From Gillisia sp. (lineage in GTDB: Bacteria > Bacteroidota > Bacteroidia > Flavobacteriales > Flavobacteriaceae), in the NCBI GenBank assembly GCA_024635655.1, contig JAGXIL010000003.1:1-36315 (forward strand): DNA of 36,315 nt, written 5' to 3'. The notes below the pieces were generated by a model. The model made no database searches, was not told where the DNA came from, and saw nothing but the letters and a program-made list of their open reading frames with translations. The position numbers and the translations under genes are program-made. Position 1 is the stretch's first letter, and every line of letters begins with the position of its first letter. Positions 32,512-36,315 of the stretch are shown here, in pieces.

Positions 32512-34530
32512 ATGAAGGAATTAGATAAAAAAATAAATAGCAAATTTGAAGGTAAAGTTGTTAGAAAAGATCTTACTAAACTAGTAAAAGGAAATGCCAT
32601 AGTTCCTACATATGTCCTCGAGTATTTGCTCGGGCAGTATTGTGCCACAGATGATGAGGAAACAATTGTGCAGGGTGTGGAAACTGTTAAGAGTATTATT
32701 TCAAAACATTTTGTGCACCGGGATGAGGCGCAGATCATTAAATCTACAATAAGAGAAAAAGGTACTCACAGGATTATTGATAAAGTTTCGGTAAAACTGA
32801 ATGACAGGCAGGATCGTTATGAAGCCAATTTTGCTAATCTTGGTTTAAGTAAAATCCCTATTTCAGATGAAATCATCAGGCAACATCAAAAGCTTCTTTC
32901 CAGTGGTGTATGGTGCATTTTGACCTTGGCTTACTTACCATCAGATGAGAGGGACAATACTCCCTGGATCATTGAAGACCTGAAGCCAATTCAAATTTCC
33001 AATATTAATGTCAGCGAATATAAAAGAGAGAGGGCCAATTTTAGCAAGCAGGAATGGATTGACCTCCTGATGCAATCCATCGGTTTAAATCCCGAGGAAT
33101 TTACTTTACGCTCAAAGTTACTGCAGTTAATGAGGCTTATACCTTTTGTAGAAAACAATTATAACCTTATTGAGTTAGGCCCTAAAGGAACAGGAAAAAG
33201 CCATATCTATTCAGAGCTGTCTCCGCACGGGATCCTGATCTCAGGGGGTGAAGTATCTAAAGCAAAATTGTTTGTCAATAACAGCACCGGGGAAATTGGT
33301 CTTGTTGGATATTGGGATGTGGTGGCCTACGATGAATTTGCGGGAAAGACAAAACGGGCAGATAGGGGGCTGGTTGATATAATGAAAAATTATATGGCCA
33401 ACAAATCTTTTTCGAGGGGGACAGAAGTTTACGGCGCAGCTGCCTCAATGGTGTTTGTGGGTAATACAGATCATTCGGTGCCCTATATGTTGAAGCACAG
33501 CGATCTTTTTGATGCGCTTCCAAGAGACTATTATGACTCTGCTTTCCTGGACAGGATCCACGCATATATTCCCGGCTGGGAGGTACAAAAGCTACGCAAC
33601 GAAATGTTCACTTCTAATTATGGGTTTATTGTAGATTACCTGGCAGAAGTGCTTCGGGATCTTAGGAGGGAAGACAGAACACAGGATTACCGTCAATATT
33701 TTGACCTGTCTGACTCAATTACTACACGGGATAAAACCTCTATAGGGAAGACCTTTTCCGGCCTTGCAAAGATCATCTATCCTGATGGGATAATAGTTGA
33801 AGAAGACGCTATGGAACTTTTGGAACTGGCCATTGAGAGCCGAAAAAGGGTGAAGCAACAGCTTCAAAAAATGGATGAAACTTTTGAAGGAGTGGATTTC
33901 AGCTACATCCTTAAAAGTTCAGGAAAAATGATTGAGGTTGAGACGTTGGAAATCCTTGAATTTGGTGAAACAGTTATTAAGGAAAAGAAATCAGGATCTG
34001 AAGACACTGTAGAGGTATCTGCCGATAAAAGCGAAGGACCAGGAAAAGTACAGCTGGAGCCAAAGCAGAAAATTATAAGAGACAACCAATCTGGCATTTC
34101 ATATGAAAATCTTTTTGGAGCTTATTTGGCGGGAGCAACAGAAATAAAGCTGGAGGACCCGTATATCCGGATGCCCCATCAATTGAGGAACTTTATGGAA
34201 TTTGTAAAGCTGATAGCGGATAAAAAGGATCCCGAAACCGAAATTAAACTTCACCTGGTCACCACTTGTGATGAGGAGTACCAGGAGAACAATCAGGAGG
34301 CTTTTAACAATATGGTCCTGTCTGTAGAAGGTATGGGAATTATTCTTACTTATGAATTCAATAATTTCATTCATGACCGGTATATTGAGATGAACAATGG
34401 CTGGAAGATAATTCTGGGTCGAGGCCTGGACCTTTGGCAGCGAACCGGAGGCTGGTATGATATTAATGAATATGTTCAGGAGAAAAGGGTTTGTAAGAGT
34501 TGTGAGGTGACGTTTATAAAACTGGATTAA
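32512..34530 (+). CDS. brxL: BREX protein BrxL with MIT_C-like C-terminal domain
   Basis: The 672-aa product has the BrxL AAA+ core: the N-terminal domain, Walker A L-G-P-K-G-T-G-K-S-H (222-231), the conserved S-G-G-E-V-S-K-A-K-L-F (244-254) and Walker B V-A-Y-D-E-F-A-G (271-278). BrxL is an AAA+ DNA-binding ring needed for phage exclusion. Many BrxL proteins end in a Lon-like protease domain. Here residues about 518-670 instead show I-I-R-D-N-Q-S-G-I-S-Y-E-N-L-F, E-D-P-Y-I-R (548-553), F-I-H-D-R-Y-I (619-625), N-G-W-K-I and L-G-R-G-L-D (635-640), the pattern of the MIT_C domain known from eukaryotic MITD1, a phospholipase-D-like fold. I see no Lon Ser-Lys dyad. A charged linker (about 480-515) joins the two parts. 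It is the last BREX gene. Confidence 0.9.
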   Translation: MKELDKKINSKFEGKVVRKDLTKLVKGNAIVPTYVLEYLLGQYCATDDEETIVQGVETVKSIISKHFVHRDEAQIIKSTIREKGTHRIIDKVSVKLNDRQDRYEANFANLGLSKIPISDEIIRQHQKLLSSGVWCILTLAYLPSDERDNTPWIIEDLKPIQISNINVSEYKRERANFSKQEWIDLLMQSIGLNPEEFTLRSKLLQLMRLIPFVENNYNLIELGPKGTGKSHIYSELSPHGILISGGEVSKAKLFVNNSTGEIGLVGYWDVVAYDEFAGKTKRADRGLVDIMKNYMANKSFSRGTEVYGAAASMVFVGNTDHSVPYMLKHSDLFDALPRDYYDSAFLDRIHAYIPGWEVQKLRNEMFTSNYGFIVDYLAEVLRDLRREDRTQDYRQYFDLSDSITTRDKTSIGKTFSGLAKIIYPDGIIVEEDAMELLELAIESRKRVKQQLQKMDETFEGVDFSYILKSSGKMIEVETLEILEFGETVIKEKKSGSEDTVEVSADKSEGPGKVQLEPKQKIIRDNQSGISYENLFGAYLAGATEIKLEDPYIRMPHQLRNFMEFVKLIADKKDPETEIKLHLVTTCDEEYQENNQEAFNNMVLSVEGMGIILTYEFNNFIHDRYIEMNNGWKIILGRGLDLWQRTGGWYDINEYVQEKRVCKSCEVTFIKLD

Positions 34531-34592
34531 TATTTTTGAAACTGCAGCTATCTACCCTATCTGAATAAATAGTAAGATTATAATTAAGAATT
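34531..34592 (+). promoter_or_regulatory. Short gap after brxL with a possible -7 element
   Basis: TATTTTTG at 34531-34538 fits the Bacteroidota TAnnTTTG element and lies about 55 bases before the ATG at 34593. The nearest upstream TTG in line (34500-34502) is 28 bases away, farther than usual, so the promoter is weakly supported. No terminator is seen after brxL. Confidence 0.3.
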
Positions 34593-35009
34593 ATGGAGCC
34601 AAACAATAAAGAGCTAAAATGTATAGAGTTTACAATGAACTACTATTCTGCCTTGAAAAAACGTTCTTTCTTTCAAAGAATTTTTACATTATTATTTAGG
34701 AATTACAAATCAGTTGATTATGTCGTTTCGGAAAATAAGTCATTTGCTCAGTTATGGAAAGATTACGGATTAAAAGATAATTACTCTGTTGATGTAATGC
34801 AAAGACATAATGACAAAATGGCTTGCATAAGGTTTTGGGCTAAAACCTTGTACTCTGATGATATTGATATTGGTAGAATTTATGATTCTATTATTGATGA
34901 AAACACAAAATATCGATCAGAACTAAAAAGCTCCGGAATACGGATTAATTTAGGTAATCCGATAGATAGCGTTCCGAATAAAATCGATGAAATTCATGGA
35001 GAATATTAA
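34593..35009 (+). CDS. Hypothetical protein (138 aa)
   Basis: The function is unknown. The product is small, basic in its first half (K-K-R-S-F-F-Q-R-I-F near residues 22-31, an amphipathic aromatic-basic stretch) and has no clear signal peptide or domain. It lies 62 bases downstream of brxL on the same strand, so it may be read with the BREX operon or from its own weak promoter. It does not belong to the known type 1 core. It is followed by a 114-base AT-rich gap before a convergent gene. Confidence 0.5.
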   Translation: MEPNNKELKCIEFTMNYYSALKKRSFFQRIFTLLFRNYKSVDYVVSENKSFAQLWKDYGLKDNYSVDVMQRHNDKMACIRFWAKTLYSDDIDIGRIYDSIIDENTKYRSELKSSGIRINLGNPIDSVPNKIDEIHGEY

Positions 35010-35123
35010 TTAAACAACTGTTTCTATTGCTTTTTTGTTTGAATAAGGCTCAGATTGTTGTTAAATTGATTTGTCATTTTGAAAATATTTGCTTTAAAAT
35101 TTGCTGTATAGGATTTACTACTA

Positions 35124-35657
35124 TTAAACGTGGCTGCCAATTATTTTTCTAAGGTTCTTGATATCTTCGAGTAATTGCGGATAATCTTCCTCCGGCACAT
35201 AATATCCGCCACCATACCCAATCTTCTCATTAATAACTTTGACTTCTGAACCATCAGAGAATTTAATTTCCTTATGCTCTCCATTCTCAAAATAAGTTGA
35301 TCCCTCTATTTCTTTTTCCCGTAAATCAAGCCCGGAGAAAACAGGAATATCTATTCCCCAGAACCATCCTGCAGCTCCTATTTCTTCGTGACATTCCTTA
35401 AAAATTTCATAGAATTCTTTGCCGAAAACATCTTCAAAAGATTCCTCCATTTGGGCATATATGTATTGACAAAAAAGAAGGTTTACCAAAATCTCAGCAT
35501 AGTTATCACCAGCGACGAAATTTTGCCAGTCCATTAGACTCTCAAACTGGGGATGCGAGTTATGCATGTCTTCAGGATGGGCAGTTCCTATGTAAATATA
35601 TTTTTCAAATTTATCTGAGGGAGCTTCTCTGTACAATATTTCCTCTGGTTCTTCCAT
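35124..35657 (-). CDS. Hypothetical acidic protein (177 aa)
   Basis: The function is unknown. The protein is strongly acidic, with a G-Y-G-G-G-Y-Y-V-P-E-E-D-Y glycine-tyrosine segment near residues 146-158 and an aromatic patch A-A-G-W-F-W-G-I-D (residues about 94-102). There is no signal peptide, membrane segment or known motif. It starts at ATG 35657, 58 bases after the stop of the minus-strand gene 35716-36108, and the two are likely co-transcribed leftward, convergent to the BREX operon. Strong acidity is seen in anti-restriction and immunity proteins but is not diagnostic here. Confidence 0.5.
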   Translation of the reverse strand: MEEPEEILYREAPSDKFEKYIYIGTAHPEDMHNSHPQFESLMDWQNFVAGDNYAEILVNLLFCQYIYAQMEESFEDVFGKEFYEIFKECHEEIGAAGWFWGIDIPVFSGLDLREKEIEGSTYFENGEHKEIKFSDGSEVKVINEKIGYGGGYYVPEEDYPQLLEDIKNLRKIIGSHV

Positions 35658-35715
35658 ATGCTTTTCCTGTTTATTTAAGACCTTCTTTATCTAAGGTGTA
35701 TTCTAAAGTGAGCTA

Positions 35716-36108
35716 TTACAAGTTGATTTTGGGATCTATTAGATCTTCATTTTCTTCCAACATAAATATTTCATCTTCAAAAACTATAACTACTCTATTT
35801 TGATCAAGTAATTTCATTAAGATTTCTACGAGCATTATGATCCCTTCCTTTAATTGGGATTCTACATTGGGAAATTTCGGGTACTGTATAAAGCTTAGAT
35901 CTACGGAAGGTTCATCCTGACCTGAAAATACTATGCTACACGGAGAAACTTTAGTGCTCAATTGAATATTCATTTGCTCATAAACCTTTTGCTGGGCTAT
36001 CACTAATTTCTCTTTAAGATCATTTATGGAAATTACCTCTTCTGTGTATCCTCTTTTTAACCCCAAAGTTGCTATTGCCTTGAATGTTTTTGATCTTGTT
36101 ATTTTCAT
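35716..36108 (-). CDS. Hypothetical protein (130 aa)
   Basis: The function is unknown. The product begins with a basic segment (M-K-I-T-R-S-K-T-F-K) and becomes acidic at the C-terminus. Its central part has alternating hydrophobic residues (C-S-I-V-F-S-G near 57-63; R-V-V-I-V-F-E-D near 104-111) suggesting a small alpha/beta fold, with a helix (E-G-I-I-M-L-V-E-I-L-M-K-L-L) between. No domain or motif is recognised. It starts at ATG 36108 and is followed at 58 bases by the acidic 177-aa gene. Confidence 0.5.
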   Translation of the reverse strand: MKITRSKTFKAIATLGLKRGYTEEVISINDLKEKLVIAQQKVYEQMNIQLSTKVSPCSIVFSGQDEPSVDLSFIQYPKFPNVESQLKEGIIMLVEILMKLLDQNRVVIVFEDEIFMLEENEDLIDPKINL

Positions 36109-36181
36109 TTGAAATGGAGAAATTTTTTTCCAGGTGTAATCTAAATAAACGATTGTAGGTGTTTATTAGTCCCGGTAAAAC

Positions 36182-36242
36182 TTGTATAAACATACAAATA
36201 TTATTATATTCGTTACATCATTACGAATCTCTTTATTGAGAT
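36182..36242. promoter_or_regulatory. Three neighbouring dyads upstream of the right-edge gene
   Basis: Within 61 bases there are three inverted repeats: TTGTAT / ATACAA (36182-36197, 4-base loop), ATTCGT / ACGAAT (36208-36228, 9-base loop) and ATCTC / GAGAT (36227-36242, 6-base loop). The last two overlap, so they could be alternative folds. They lie between divergent genes (ATG 36108 leftward, ATG 36278 rightward) and are candidate regulator binding sites. Confidence 0.35.
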
Positions 36243-36277
36243 AGCAACCAGCGATTACAAGCAACGGTGCTCCAACA

Positions 36278-36315
36278 ATGAGCCTTTACAAAGGAAATAA
36301 AATGTTAGTTCCCTA
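36278..36315 (+). CDS. Possible start of a gene running off the right edge
   Basis: An ATG at 36278 opens a frame M-S-L-Y-K-G-N-K-M-L-V-P that is still open at the last base. The nearest in-frame upstream stop is TAG at 36242. A second in-frame ATG lies at 36302. Only 12 codons are visible, so the identity cannot be stated and the gene itself is uncertain. Confidence 0.3.
   Translation, partial: MSLYKGNKMLVP

Noticed and set aside
32505..32738. 77-codon antisense frame at the start of brxL
   Set aside because: It lies fully opposite the conserved N-terminus of brxL and has a cysteine/serine-rich product typical of shadow frames.
1..36315. tRNA genes, CRISPR arrays, insertion-sequence ends, integrase attachment sites
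   Set aside because: I looked for cloverleaf-like sequence, regularly spaced repeats, transposase or integrase motifs and long terminal repeats and found none that could be supported.

Overview
The window looks like part of a genomic island from a member of the Bacteroidota, most likely a marine or soil Flavobacteriaceae. It is AT-rich, most start codons lack a Shine-Dalgarno sequence, and the clearest promoter has the Bacteroidota form (TTG, 20 bases, TACATTTG) in front of a small helix-turn-helix gene. This placement is an inference; there is no rRNA, tRNA or housekeeping gene to fix it. No integrase, transposase, CRISPR array or conjugation gene is visible.

Region 1 (1-7900) is a run of minus-strand genes of mostly unknown function. 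It holds a 497-aa protein with the three palm-domain motifs of single-subunit RNA polymerases / family A polymerases, a protein with the R / S-T / E-x-E pattern of ADP-ribosyltransferases, a small helix-turn-helix protein behind a good promoter, and at least three related proteins sharing a K/F-I-HHD-L-x-x-R-x-x-A core. Hairpins or short repeats sit in several of the gaps. It reads like the accessory module of a phage-like or plasmid-like element, but nothing visible proves mobility.

Region 2 (8204-15001) is a tight plus-strand operon of seven enzymes: TauD-like dioxygenase, Gfo/Idh/MocA-type oxidoreductase, D-2-hydroxyacid dehydrogenase, COG4671-type glycosyltransferase, polysaccharide deacetylase, radical SAM/SPASM protein and SAM methyltransferase. 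The likely role is synthesis or decoration of a sugar-containing surface molecule or small metabolite. The operon stops abruptly at a 28-codon ORF that may be the stump of an eighth gene.

Region 3 (16520-34530) is a complete type 1 BREX anti-phage locus in the order brxA, brxB, brxC, pglX, [three extra genes], pglZ, brxL, preceded by a divergent unknown gene (15064-16224). The three extra genes between pglX and pglZ are an Hsp70-like ATPase with a TPR-like tail, a compact SF1 (UvrD-like) helicase and a 589-aa protein with no recognised domain. They are packed with pglZ with gaps of 2, 14 and 3 bases and look like one functional unit. Two further oddities are an AT-rich core in pglX, suggesting replacement of the methyltransferase/target-recognition part, and a brxL whose C-terminus resembles the MIT_C (phospholipase-D-like) domain rather than a Lon protease. 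In BREX generally, PglX methylates host DNA to mark self while the remaining proteins block replication of unmarked phage DNA; the Hsp70-helicase-X set is the best candidate here for an undescribed subsystem or BREX variant.

Region 4 (34531-36315) has three small unknown genes and the probable start of another gene at the right edge, preceded by overlapping dyad symmetries.
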